From: a virus
Virus record (IMG/VR): IMGVR_UViG_3300031708_000030
Coordinates: 1-21,440 of that record
Direction: 5' to 3' (one strand)
Length of the DNA stretch: 21,440 bases
Made by a program: the position numbers and the translations under genes
In this document: positions 1 to 7,002 of the stretch, one piece after another
How the letters are laid out: the number at the start of each line of letters is the position of its first letter
Numbering within the stretch: position 1 is the first letter of the stretch
The notes under the pieces: model-generated
What the model saw: only the letters and a program-made list of their open reading frames with translations
What the model was told of the DNA's origin: nothing
The model's database searches: none

Positions 1-231
1 GAGGACCGCGCCACGTCCCACGAGGGGCACGCGCTGCACCTGCGCGCCGAGGCCGCAGCCATGCGCCTGGCCGCTGGCCTGCTGCCTGCACCAGACGGCG
101 GCGGGCTGTACGAGCGCGGCCGGGCCGACACGCTGGCGCAGCTGGCCGGCATGGACCCGGCCGAGCGTGCCCTGCTGCTCAGCCGCGCCAGGCACCCGGC
201 CGGTGGCGCACCCGAGGGGGCGCACCCGTGA
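1..231 (+). CDS. Hypothetical protein, C-terminal part only
   Basis: Reading frame 1 is open from the left edge of the window to a TGA at 229-231, giving the last 76 residues of a protein whose start lies outside the window. The visible part is rich in Ala, Arg and Leu and looks mostly helical (for example LAQLAGMDPAERALLLSRA). No family is recognised. The stop overlaps the GTG start of the next gene as GTGA (228-231), so the two are probably translationally coupled and belong to one plus-strand operon of small phage genes. Third codon positions are almost all G or C, as expected for real coding sequence here. Confidence 0.65.
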   Translation, partial: EDRATSHEGHALHLRAEAAAMRLAAGLLPAPDGGGLYERGRADTLAQLAGMDPAERALLLSRARHPAGGAPEGAHP

Positions 232-560
232 GCAGCCTGACGCTTCACCTGCTGATCGACGAGCAGGCCACCGCGGCCAAGTGGACCGGGATCATCAGCC
301 GCTACCTGCGCGATCTGGCCGACCAGCTGGACGCGGCGCCGGGGCCGATCGAGGTTGCCGCGGACTGGCCTGATCTGGAGGCATGGGAGGACTACCCGCA
401 AGGCGGCCAGGCGCGGCCGGTCACGGTGTCGGCCAATACGGCCATCGCGCTGCGCAGCCTGGTGCGGCAGCAGACCGAGCCGCCCGCCGAGCTGCTGGAG
501 CGGCTGGACCGCGCGCTGGCACGCGCAGGCTGGCCGCCACCACCGGCGATGATGCCATGA
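228..560 (+). CDS. Hypothetical protein (110 aa)
   Basis: This 110-residue protein starts with GTG at 228, inside the GTGA overlap with the previous gene. The sequence has helical stretches (around residues 18-34 and 70-100) and an acidic, Trp-containing middle section (AADWPDLEAWEDYPQGG). I see no signal peptide, membrane segment or metal-binding motif and do not recognise the family. It ends in ATGA (557-560), which supplies the start of the next gene. Its place in a run of four coupled small genes suggests a phage accessory operon, but the sequence gives no function. Confidence 0.75.
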   Translation: MSSLTLHLLIDEQATAAKWTGIISRYLRDLADQLDAAPGPIEVAADWPDLEAWEDYPQGGQARPVTVSANTAIALRSLVRQQTEPPAELLERLDRALARAGWPPPPAMMP

Positions 561-880
561 GCCTGGCTGACTTCTGGCGCGGCTACGACGCCACGCTGGA
601 GCGGGTGCGGGTGCTGCGGCCTGCCACCACGGCCGAGCTGGCCGCGATCCTCAACCGATTCCAGCCGCCATCGGCCGGGGTCGCGTTCTTCGGGAACAAC
701 GCCGACGAGCACCTGTCCGACGCGCTATCCGACGCCGGGTGGGACGTGCAGTTCATCGAAGGCGACTACCTGTGGCAAGCGCACCACCCGCACAGCGGTG
801 CGTGGCTGCACAACGTGGAGGGAGATGTGTACGACGGCCCGTGGGCGGCGCCGCCACCGGCCGGGATGGGTCCGTCGTGA
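557..880 (+). CDS. Hypothetical protein (107 aa)
   Basis: I chose the ATG at 557 because it sits in a four-base ATGA overlap with the previous stop. The frame is open further upstream, but that extension is a shadow of the preceding gene. The protein begins MSLADFWRGYDATLERVR and carries a mixed alpha/beta-looking section with HHPHS, GAWLHNVEGDVYDGPW and a GWDVQFIEGDYLW strand-like segment. It ends in a Pro-rich tail. I do not recognise the family. It is followed by a GTGA overlap (877-880) and is part of the coupled plus-strand operon. Confidence 0.75.
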   Translation: MSLADFWRGYDATLERVRVLRPATTAELAAILNRFQPPSAGVAFFGNNADEHLSDALSDAGWDVQFIEGDYLWQAHHPHSGAWLHNVEGDVYDGPWAAPPPAGMGPS

Positions 881-1155
881 CCGGGTACAGCCGCGGCCGG
901 GACGACTGCCGGTGGGCCAAGCTGTCGCGCGAGCTGCACGAGCAGCAGGTGCAGCAGGTGTTCCGCGATTACGGCGCCTACCTGGAGCGGTCGGCGCAGC
1001 TGAACGCGGAGTTTGAAGGCCGGTGGCACGTGTGGTTCGTGGCGCTGGCCGGTTCGGTGGAGTGGCTGGCGCGGCCGGTTGGCCAGCCACAGGTGCCGCC
1101 TATCAGCGCGTGGTCGGCGGATGCGCTGGTCTCACTGATCAAGGCGGCGCAGTGA
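877..1155 (+). CDS. Hypothetical protein (92 aa), last gene of the left operon
   Basis: The GTG at 877 overlaps the previous stop as GTGA. The 92-residue product is rich in charged helices at its N-terminus (KLSRELHEQQVQQVF, residues about 15-30). A Trp-rich segment follows (GRWHVWFVALAGSVEWLA, about 49-66). That segment is moderately hydrophobic but too interrupted by charge to call a membrane segment with confidence. No family is recognised. It is the last gene of the coupled run and is followed directly by two G/C-rich hairpins, which fits an operon end. Confidence 0.7.
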   Translation: MTGYSRGRDDCRWAKLSRELHEQQVQQVFRDYGAYLERSAQLNAEFEGRWHVWFVALAGSVEWLARPVGQPQVPPISAWSADALVSLIKAAQ

Positions 1156-1167
1156 GGTAAGCCCGGT

Positions 1168-1187
1168 CCCGGCCCGTGAGGGCCGGG
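1168..1187 (+). terminator. Hairpin, possible terminator
   Basis: A perfect 8-bp stem (CCCGGCCC with GGGCCGGG) encloses a GTGA loop, 12 bases after the stop of the left plus-strand operon. There is no T-run after it. Such U-less hairpins are common behind actinobacterial genes, so the terminator role is inferred from position. Confidence 0.5.
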
Positions 1188-1204
1188 CCGGGGCCGTCCA
1201 TACC

Positions 1205-1246
1205 GGGGCGGCTTCCCTAACCGTGGGTCGGGTGGGGAGCCGCCCC
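1205..1246. terminator. 13-bp stem-loop between two plus-strand genes
   Basis: Bases 1205-1217 pair with 1234-1246 through 13 positions with a single G-T wobble, around a 16-base loop. This is the second hairpin between the left operon and the next plus-strand gene. It may end transcription of the operon. Its right arm also overlaps the place where a -35 element for the next gene would lie, so a regulatory role is possible. Confidence 0.5.
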
Positions 1247-1255
1247 GCTGGCGTC

Positions 1256-1261
1256 TAGGCT
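1256..1261 (+). promoter_or_regulatory. Candidate -10 box of a leaderless promoter
   Basis: TAGGCT fits the actinobacterial -10 pattern TANNNT. It ends seven bases before the GTG at 1269, which is the spacing expected if transcription starts at or next to the start codon. No Shine-Dalgarno sequence precedes that GTG, and no convincing -35 box is seen. The call rests on one short motif and on spacing. Confidence 0.4.
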
Positions 1262-1268
1262 ATCGGCC

Positions 1269-1634
1269 GTGCGCCGCCTGCTCCTGGCCCTTGCCGTGGT
1301 GGCCGCGGTGGCCGTGGTGGCCGCGGCGGCCGGGTACGGCGCCGGGTGGGTGGCCGGTGGCCGCGGCGCAGCGCGCCAGGAAGCCGCCTACGCGGCGCAG
1401 GCGGCCAGCGCACACAACGAGGCCGAGCTGGCCGCCGCAGCCGCCGCAGCTGCCGCACAGGCCGCGCGCAGCGGCACAGCGGGGATCTGCTGGACGGCCA
1501 GCGGCGGCCGGGTCACGGGCCTAGCTCCTCCGGTGGCGCAGCCAGGCGGGTTCACCTGCCCGGCCGGGCCGTGGCGGTGGACGCCAGTGGCTCCGCAGCC
1601 TGCGCCGTCCGGTGCCGGGCTCCTCGGTGGCTAG
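1269..1634 (+). CDS. Small Ala-rich protein with N-terminal membrane anchor or signal peptide
   Basis: The 121-residue product begins MRRLLLALAVVAAVAVVAAAAG, two Arg followed by about 20 hydrophobic residues, a membrane anchor or signal peptide. An Ala-rich, helix-prone section (about residues 34-68) follows. Then comes a Pro/Trp-containing C-terminus with two Cys (GICW and FTCPAG) that could pair outside the membrane. The GTG start has no ribosome binding site but stands seven bases after a TANNNT box, so the message may be leaderless. The gene ends one base from the end of the convergent holin-like gene. The topology (one anchor plus extracytoplasmic helix) is compatible with a spanin-like or superinfection-related protein, but no homology is visible; treat it as unknown. 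Confidence 0.6.
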   Translation: MRRLLLALAVVAAVAVVAAAAGYGAGWVAGGRGAARQEAAYAAQAASAHNEAELAAAAAAAAAQAARSGTAGICWTASGGRVTGLAPPVAQPGGFTCPAGPWRWTPVAPQPAPSGAGLLGG

Positions 1635-1635
1635 G

Positions 1636-2460
1636 TCAGCCGTAGCTTTTCGGCTGGCGCTCGGGGTCGCCGGGTAGGCCCTGGCCCGGCTCGCCGGGTG
1701 CGCCTGGCGTGCGGACCCACGCCCACACCAGCGCGGAGCCGTACAGCACGGCCACCCACGTGCCGGGCAGGCCCTTGGTCGGGTGGCGCGGCTCGTAGCC
1801 TTCCTCCACCTGCGGCGGCTCGGCCTCCAGCGCGTAGGCCGTGAACTGGTCTTGGCCGTCCGTGATGGTGATGCGCCGGGTCATGTTCAGGTCGAGCAGC
1901 TCGGCCTCCGGGTGGCCGCCCAGCTCGTGGTCCTCGATGATCGGGTACACCGGCCGCGGCGGCCGGGCCTCGCCTGGCGGCAGCCCTTGGTCCGGGTAGC
2001 CGCCTTCATCGACGCCCCAGTCAGGATCGGTCGGCCGCGGCGGCCGGGGTAGCCCTTGGCCGGGGCGGCCGGGGTAGCCGGGCGGCAGCCCTTGGTCGGG
2101 GTATCCGGGGTCGCCTGGCGGTAGGCCCTGGTCTGGTGCGCCGGGGAAGCCTGGCCGCGCGGGTGGCACGTATGCCTCGACGGCGATGTAGACGAGTTGC
2201 TTGGGCATGGCCGGTGGTCCTTTCTGTGGGTTGCTTCTGGTCACGACCCTAGCGCCAGCGGCCTGGCCGGGGCCGGTGCGGAGACCCATGTACGCGGCCA
2301 CGGCGCCGACCGCGGCGCCGAGCACGGTGGCCACGGACAGGATTTCCTCGGTGCTGACCAACCTGCCGCGGTTGAGGCTCGCGCCGATGGAGCCGATCAG
2401 CAGCACGGCCACCACGCCGCTGGCGAGCACCACGGCAGCGATGCCGCGCCAGTCGGTCAC
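1636..2460 (-). CDS. Two-TM holin-like module fused to a PDQGLP-repeat proline-rich protein
   Basis: One open frame of 274 codons starts with GTG at 2460, three bases after the fibre gene, with AGGTAG just upstream. Residues 1-84 look like a small two-TM holin: hydrophobic segments at about 6-29 and 39-62 with a charged turn between. From Met85 the protein changes character. It becomes a Gly/Pro-rich region with repeated PDQGLPPG-type motifs (about 100-155), then a strand-rich end with a hydrophobic WVAVLYGSALVWAWV segment. Met85 (ATG 2206-2208) has its own good ribosome binding site at 2218-2225, so a separate 190-aa product is likely. No stop separates the two parts. Holin function is inferred from topology and from being near the endolysin. 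The function of PDQGLP-repeat phage proteins is unknown to me. Confidence 0.7.
   Translation of the reverse strand: MTDWRGIAAVVLASGVVAVLLIGSIGASLNRGRLVSTEEILSVATVLGAAVGAVAAYMGLRTGPGQAAGARVVTRSNPQKGPPAMPKQLVYIAVEAYVPPARPGFPGAPDQGLPPGDPGYPDQGLPPGYPGRPGQGLPRPPRPTDPDWGVDEGGYPDQGLPPGEARPPRPVYPIIEDHELGGHPEAELLDLNMTRRITITDGQDQFTAYALEAEPPQVEEGYEPRHPTKGLPGTWVAVLYGSALVWAWVRTPGAPGEPGQGLPGDPERQPKSYG
2218..2225 (-). promoter_or_regulatory. Internal ribosome binding site inside the holin-like/PDQGLP gene
   Basis: On the minus strand AGAAAGGA stands nine bases before the in-frame ATG at 2206-2208. It would let ribosomes begin at Met85 and make the proline-rich part alone. Confidence 0.5.
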
Positions 2461-2463
2461 CAG

Positions 2464-4161
2464 CTACCTGGCGATGATCCCGGAGGCGCGCGGCTTCGCG
2501 CCGCCACCGCCCGGAACGACCGACGTGGCCGCCTTGACGACGACCCCGCCCGACCCGCCAGGACCGCCGCCGAACGGGTCAGACCGCACCTTGAGCACGA
2601 GGTTGGCCGCGCTGTCCCCGACGACCGCCCGCAGCGGCCCGATGCTGGCCGTGCCGTAGGGCAGTGCCGCGTGCAGCGTGATCTGAGTGGCACTCGGGCC
2701 GGTGATCGTCATATTGCCGAGACTTTCGATCCACGCGGTGACCAGCCGGGGAGCCCCGCCCAGGTCGGTCAGCTCGAACGTCAGGTGAGCGCTGCCCTGC
2801 GCCTCGCTGTTGGCCGGGATCACGACGGTATTGATGGTCGTATCGGTCATGTCGGGCACGGGCACGTCGGTGGTCATGGTCACGAGCTGGAAGGCTTCCA
2901 GCTTGTCCACGCGGGCCTGGAGCGCATCGAGCCGGTTCACGATCGGGATGATGTCGGCCCACTGCACTTCGCCGGGTACGCCTTGCGGGCCTTGCGGGCC
3001 TACCGGCCCGGCCGGTCCCCGGATATTGCCAGCGAAGGCGAACACGGGGCCGGGCTGGATGTCGTAGATGTTGCCGTGGCCGAACGCCTCGGGGTCGGCC
3101 AGCAGGATCAGCACCCGGTCGCCTACCCGGCCGACGCCGATGTCAGGCGGGAACACCTGCGAGATGATCCAGGCCGAGCCGTCCGCGCCGGTCGCGCCTT
3201 GCGGGCCTTGCGGGCCGGTGTCGCCCTGGTCGCCCTTGGGCCCGGTGATCGTGGCGGCGAGCCACGGCTGCGCGCTCGTCGCCGTGCCGATGTAGACGAG
3301 CACCTGGCCGTACAGCCCGGCATCGGCCGGGTTCTGGTCATACCACGCCTGGCCGACCTGCGTCTGGTAGTCGGCCGCTGGGCGGCCCGGCCCATCCCAG
3401 TTCGCCGGTATCAGGCCGGTGCCGAGCGCGGCCAGCTCGCTGGCGGTGCGGGTGTAGAAGGCGTCGATGATGTACGACGGGGCGCCGGGGTCGCCTTGGT
3501 CGCCTTGGTCGCCTTGCGGCCCAGCGGGGCCAAGTGCCCCGGTCGGCCCTTCCGGTCCCCGCGCGCCGGTCGGGCCGGTGTCGCCTTGGATGCCGGTGGG
3601 GCCGGTGTCGCCGCGGTCGCCCTTCGGCCCCTGCACACCAGTGGCGCCGACCGGGCCGGTGGCGCCGTCCGCGCCGCGTGCGCCTTGCGGGCCGGGGTCG
3701 CCTGGTGTGCCTTGCGGGCCGGGGCTGCCGGTGTTCCCGGTCAGGCCGCGGTCGCCAGGCGGGCCAACCGGCCCGCGGTCGCCTACCGGGCCGGGGTCGC
3801 CAGGCGGGCCGCGCAGCTGGCCGGTGTCGATCCAGCCGCCAGGTATGGCGGCCGGGCCGAGGAACAGCCACAGGTACCCGTCCGGCCGGTACTCCACCGA
3901 CTGGCCGACGCCGACCTGGATATCGCCCTCGGGCACGCGCACGTCGTCCCACCCGGCCGGTATCAGGCCGTCCTCGGGCAGCTCGGCCGGTGTGCGCTGG
4001 CTGAACGCGAACACCACCGTCGTGGTGCCTCCGGGGTCGCCGCGCTCGCCGCGCTGGCCGCGCAGGCCAGGCGGCCCCATCACGGCCGGGCCGACATCGG
4101 CGCCGACGACGCCGCCAGGCAGGCGCACCGCTACGGTGGCGCCATTCTCGAGTTCGGTCAT
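2464..4161 (-). CDS. Collagen-like tail fibre protein (565 aa)
   Basis: The start ATG at 4161 lies in an ATGA overlap with the upstream gene; the frame upstream of it is a shadow. Residues 29-45, 118-228, 307-329 and 381-398 are Gly-X-Y triplets (GPPGDPGPVGDRGPVG and similar), the longest about 37 triplets, which should form a triple helix and make the protein a trimer. Two related globular segments sit between them (about 49-117 and 231-306). After the last collagen run comes a heptad-like helix (VNRLDALQARVDKLEAFQ, about 409-426), a probable trimeric coiled coil. A beta-rich C-terminal domain (about 430-530) and a Gly-rich tail end the protein. Position after the tail-tip genes supports a host-contacting fibre; receptor binding is inferred. 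Confidence 0.88.
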   Translation of the reverse strand: MTELENGATVAVRLPGGVVGADVGPAVMGPPGLRGQRGERGDPGGTTTVVFAFSQRTPAELPEDGLIPAGWDDVRVPEGDIQVGVGQSVEYRPDGYLWLFLGPAAIPGGWIDTGQLRGPPGDPGPVGDRGPVGPPGDRGLTGNTGSPGPQGTPGDPGPQGARGADGATGPVGATGVQGPKGDRGDTGPTGIQGDTGPTGARGPEGPTGALGPAGPQGDQGDQGDPGAPSYIIDAFYTRTASELAALGTGLIPANWDGPGRPAADYQTQVGQAWYDQNPADAGLYGQVLVYIGTATSAQPWLAATITGPKGDQGDTGPQGPQGATGADGSAWIISQVFPPDIGVGRVGDRVLILLADPEAFGHGNIYDIQPGPVFAFAGNIRGPAGPVGPQGPQGVPGEVQWADIIPIVNRLDALQARVDKLEAFQLVTMTTDVPVPDMTDTTINTVVIPANSEAQGSAHLTFELTDLGGAPRLVTAWIESLGNMTITGPSATQITLHAALPYGTASIGPLRAVVGDSAANLVLKVRSDPFGGGPGGSGGVVVKAATSVVPGGGGAKPRASGIIAR

Positions 4162-4568
4162 GCTGGCACCAGGTCTTCCCCGCGCGGTGCGGTGTCCGGG
4201 TCGTCGCGCAGCTGGTCGGTGACGCGCGCCTTGACCATCATCTGCCCGGCCAGCACCACGACGCCCTCGCCTGCTGCTGGCTGCCGCACGGCCACGTCGA
4301 AGGCCAGTGGCCGGCCGGTGGGGAGCCGCGCCGTGTCGTCGCCGCGCAGCAGCAGCGTGGCCCCGGTGTCGTCGGCGGTCCACTCGAAATCAAGGCGCAG
4401 GCTGCCGGTGGTGACGGCGGCCGCCCACAGCCACGTGGCCACGTCCACCGGCTGGTCGTCGGCGTCGAGCAGCACCACGCGGAAGCTGAACGGGTCGCCA
4501 GCCACCGCGCGCAGCGTGGCCTCCAGCGGCCAGGCATCGACCACCGCGGGCGGGGCTGGCGTGCTCAT
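4158..4568 (-). CDS. Small Ig-like/BppU-type tail-associated protein (136 aa)
   Basis: ATG at 4568 overlaps the endolysin stop as ATGA, and the gene ends in ATGA with the next fibre. The core (GDPFSFRVVLLDADDQPVD, then alternating strands, then RPLAFDVAVRQ) follows a pattern common in small phage tail proteins: a GDxFxxxVxxxDxxGxPVD strand pair followed by a W-containing strand and a closing strand near the end. BppU N-terminal-like and other Ig-like baseplate domains share this pattern. No signal peptide or membrane segment is present. A structural role near the fibre, perhaps as an adaptor, is inferred from the fold pattern and from sitting between endolysin and fibre. Confidence 0.6.
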   Translation of the reverse strand: MSTPAPPAVVDAWPLEATLRAVAGDPFSFRVVLLDADDQPVDVATWLWAAAVTTGSLRLDFEWTADDTGATLLLRGDDTARLPTGRPLAFDVAVRQPAAGEGVVVLAGQMMVKARVTDQLRDDPDTAPRGEDLVPA

Positions 4569-5368
4569 GAGACCGGCGCCGTCCACGTGGCGGCCCACGT
4601 CTTCGGGCCGACCAGGCCGTCCGCGCCGAGGCCCTTTTCAGCCTGGAATTGGCGGCACACCCGTTCGGAGCCGGGGCCGTACACCTGGTCCACGTCGATG
4701 GACCACCCGCGGTTCCGCATCTGCTGCTGCCAGGTGCGCACGTCGCCGTGGCGGCTGTTGTGCTGCTGGCCGAAGTAGTCCACGGACATCTTCGGGGCGG
4801 TGCCGGTGGCCGGTGGCGCGGCGCCGCCACCACCGCCCGCGGGCGGCTTGCCCCCGGTGGCCTTGGCGATGATGTAGTCCCACGGGAAGCCCTTGCCGGG
4901 GTCGGTGCGGTCCTTGGGCTGGATATCCACGTGGCCGCACAGGCCCCGGCCGCTGCCGGTGGCCTGGCTGGCCGACAGCTTGACGATCGGGATGCCGTAG
5001 GCCCTGGCCTCCTCGGCCACCCATGCGGCGGTGTTGTCCAGGAGCCAGCCCTGCTTCGACAGCCAGTAGTCGCGGGACCAGCCGTTGGCTGCACCGGCCG
5101 GGGTACACATCTCGATGCAGATCGACGCCGAGTTGTAGTTGCCTTGCGCCCACGCCGCGCGGTCCCGCTTGACGTACTCCGCGATGGTGCCCTGCCGGTG
5201 GTTGTCGGCGCCGACGTGGGAGCTGACCTTGGCGGCCGGATTGGCGAACCAGTTGGCCAGGCTCTCGATGGTGGTGCTGCCTTCGGTGGTGTGCAGCACG
5301 ATCAGCCGCACGGAGCCGCTGCGGGCTGAGTGGTGCGGCGACGGGCGCCACAGCCTGGTGAGCGCCAT
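4565..5368 (-). CDS. Endolysin: N-acetylmuramoyl-L-alanine amidase with peptidoglycan-binding domain
   Basis: This 267-residue enzyme would cut the bond between muramic acid and L-Ala in host peptidoglycan at lysis. Residues about 20-170 are an Amidase_2-type domain. The zinc ligands appear to be His26 (VLHTTEG), His146 (CGHVDIQP) and Asp156 (KDRTDPG), with Glu86 in the ICIEM strand. A Gly/Pro-rich linker (about 172-195) leads to a C-terminal PG_binding_1-like domain, about 205-262, with the usual DVRTWQQQM start and DGLVGPKTW end. There is no signal peptide, so it needs a holin or similar. ATG at 5368 is chosen because GGAGG precedes it and the domain starts right after; the longer upstream frame is a shadow. 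It lies between two fibre-type genes instead of next to the holin-like gene. Confidence 0.92.
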   Translation of the reverse strand: MALTRLWRPSPHHSARSGSVRLIVLHTTEGSTTIESLANWFANPAAKVSSHVGADNHRQGTIAEYVKRDRAAWAQGNYNSASICIEMCTPAGAANGWSRDYWLSKQGWLLDNTAAWVAEEARAYGIPIVKLSASQATGSGRGLCGHVDIQPKDRTDPGKGFPWDYIIAKATGGKPPAGGGGGAAPPATGTAPKMSVDYFGQQHNSRHGDVRTWQQQMRNRGWSIDVDQVYGPGSERVCRQFQAEKGLGADGLVGPKTWAATWTAPVS

Positions 5369-5370
5369 AG

Positions 5371-5538
5371 CTACGCCTCCCCTCCGTGTTCGGCCGGCCA
5401 GTCGGCCGGGTGCTCGCTCGGTACGAGCTCGGCCGGGTCGGCCGGGGTCATTTCCTCGCCTGGCACGGTGCCTTCGGGGTCGGGTTCCACGTCGTCCTCG
5501 TAGGCCAGCGGGTCGGGCTCGGGCGTGGTTTCGGTCAT
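5371..5538 (-). CDS. Small acidic protein (55 aa)
   Basis: ATG at 5538 follows AGGTGA at a six-base distance, a good ribosome binding site that overlaps the stop of the upstream fibre gene. The TAG is at 5371-5373, two bases before the endolysin start. The 55-residue product begins MTETTPEPDPLAYEDDVEPD and is rich in Glu, Asp and Pro with no hydrophobic segment, so it is probably disordered. It fills the gap between two coupled genes exactly, which supports it as real. No family is recognised. Short acidic proteins in this position could be a chaperone, an inhibitor or a spacer for translation coupling, but nothing in the sequence decides this. Confidence 0.65.
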   Translation of the reverse strand: MTETTPEPDPLAYEDDVEPDPEGTVPGEEMTPADPAELVPSEHPADWPAEHGGEA

Positions 5539-5544
5539 GGCTGT

Positions 5545-7002
5545 TCACCTGCCTTGGTTGAGGAGGGGGATGCTGGCGGGGTCCAGCAGCAGCGCACCGC
5601 CCGCCTGCTGCTCGCGGCGGGTGGCGTAGATCGTCGGGATGATCGTGGCGAGCGTGGTTACGCCCGTGCCGGTGGTGGACGTGATCAGCTCCACGCCGCC
5701 GTTGGCGCCCATGAACCACCGGATGAGCTGGGTCGCGGTGAAGCCGATGTTGCCCTGCGCGTTGATGATGCGGGCCTCCCCGTTCACCGGCCCGATCCAG
5801 CAGTCCGAGGCCATCGGCGGGAACACGAACGTGGTGGAGGCGCCCGTGGTGTGGTGGCACTGGAAGTCGAGCTGCACCGATTCCAGGAAGCCGAGGCGCC
5901 GGTAGCGGCACCTAGTGTTCGGGCCTAGCCCGGCCGGGGTCGTCGGGGTCGTCAGCGTGCGCCACGGCCCGATGTCCAGGTCCGCGATGCCGCCTGGTGC
6001 GCCGGGTAGGCCCTGCTCTCCGCGCTCGCCTTGCGGCCCGGCCGGGCCTTGCGCGCCGGGTGGGCCTTGCGGCCCGGCGATGACCCCGGTGCGCAGCCAC
6101 CCTCCTGGCAGGGCCGCGCTGGTGACGAACATCCACACGGCGCCGTCTGGTTCGTAGAGCAGCGACCAGCCCACTTGCATCTGTATGGCGGTGGCTGGCC
6201 GGCCTGCCCCGTCCCAGTCGGCATCCACCAGGCCGCTGGGCGGCAGCTGGTCGGGCGTGCGCAGCTGGCCGAAGGAGCCGACCAGTACGGTGGCGGCGCC
6301 GTCCGCGCCGGGTGGCCCCGCTATGCCTTGCGGGCCAGCTGGCCCGGTGGGGCCGGGGTCGCCGCGGTCGCCCTGCTCGCCAATGCCTGGCGGGCCGGTG
6401 AGGCCGGGCGGGCCTTGGCTGCCCTGCTCGCCTTGCTCGCCGCGCTCGCCTTGCGGGCCTAGCGGGCCTTGCGGTCCTGGCGGGCCTCCGGGGTCGCCGG
6501 GGTCGCCTGGCGCACCGGCCGGGCCTTGCGGTCCTGCCGGGCCTGGCGGGCCTGGCTGGCTGCCGCTGAAGTCCTGGCCGCGCGGCACCAGCACCATGTC
6601 CTCGGTGCTGGTGGCCCCGGCCGGTACCTCGACGGTGCCGAGCATCACGCCGCGCGGGCGCTGGCCGGGGTCGCTGATCGCCAGCACGGCCAGCCGGTAC
6701 TCCGCGGCCTCGGGGTCGATGATCACGGCCCACAGCTCGTCGGTGCGGTCCTCGTCGCCGCCAGCGGTGGCGCCTACCTCGGTGCCCACCGGGCTGGCGA
6801 GCACGGCCACGGTGCCGTCGCCGCAGTCGGCTATGGCCAGCCACCCGGCATCCACCAGGATCAGCAGGCCCGCGGTCGCGCTCATCACGCACGGCGTCAC
6901 GATGCCGGTCTGCGCGGCGGCCAGCGCTGTGATCACCTGCCGGTCGTCCCATGCGCTGTACTTGCCTGCCTGGCCCCAGCGCACCAGCTGCGGTGTGGTC
7001 AC
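5545..7002 (-). CDS. Collagen-like tail protein (485 aa)
   Basis: GTG at 7002 overlaps the upstream stop as GTGA; the longer open frame is a shadow. Residues about 8-145 form an N-terminal domain that is clearly related to the N-terminus of the upstream gene (WGQAGxYxxxDDRxVIT). Then follow Gly-X-Y triplets (148-236, with one break near [10 protein letters not shown]), a globular segment (about 239-308) like those in the 565-aa fibre, a second collagen run (309-337) and a C-terminal beta-rich domain (about 340-485). The likely role is a trimeric fibre or tip protein that attaches through its shared N-terminal domain and reaches out with its C-terminus. Which host surface it binds cannot be read from the sequence. 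Confidence 0.87.
   Translation of the reverse strand: MTTPQLVRWGQAGKYSAWDDRQVITALAAAQTGIVTPCVMSATAGLLILVDAGWLAIADCGDGTVAVLASPVGTEVGATAGGDEDRTDELWAVIIDPEAAEYRLAVLAISDPGQRPRGVMLGTVEVPAGATSTEDMVLVPRGQDFSGSQPGPPGPAGPQGPAGAPGDPGDPGGPPGPQGPLGPQGERGEQGEQGSQGPPGLTGPPGIGEQGDRGDPGPTGPAGPQGIAGPPGADGAATVLVGSFGQLRTPDQLPPSGLVDADWDGAGRPATAIQMQVGWSLLYEPDGAVWMFVTSAALPGGWLRTGVIAGPQGPPGAQGPAGPQGERGEQGLPGAPGGIADLDIGPWRTLTTPTTPAGLGPNTRCRYRRLGFLESVQLDFQCHHTTGASTTFVFPPMASDCWIGPVNGEARIINAQGNIGFTATQLIRWFMGANGGVELITSTTGTGVTTLATIIPTIYATRREQQAGGALLLDPASIPLLNQGR

Noticed and set aside
3467-4222. Plus-strand Pro-rich frame ([17 protein letters not shown] type)
   Set aside because: It is the mirror of the collagen triplets on the minus strand; Gly-Pro codons read backwards give the Pro/Gly/Ser pattern.
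2197-4872. An 891-codon open frame on the plus strand
   Set aside because: It runs antisense to the collagen-like fibre, the Ig-like gene and the endolysin end. Its protein is low-complexity Ala/Arg/Gly/Pro and has no domain, while the minus-strand frames carry clear Gly-X-Y repeats and enzyme motifs. Long antisense frames are normal in such GC-rich DNA.
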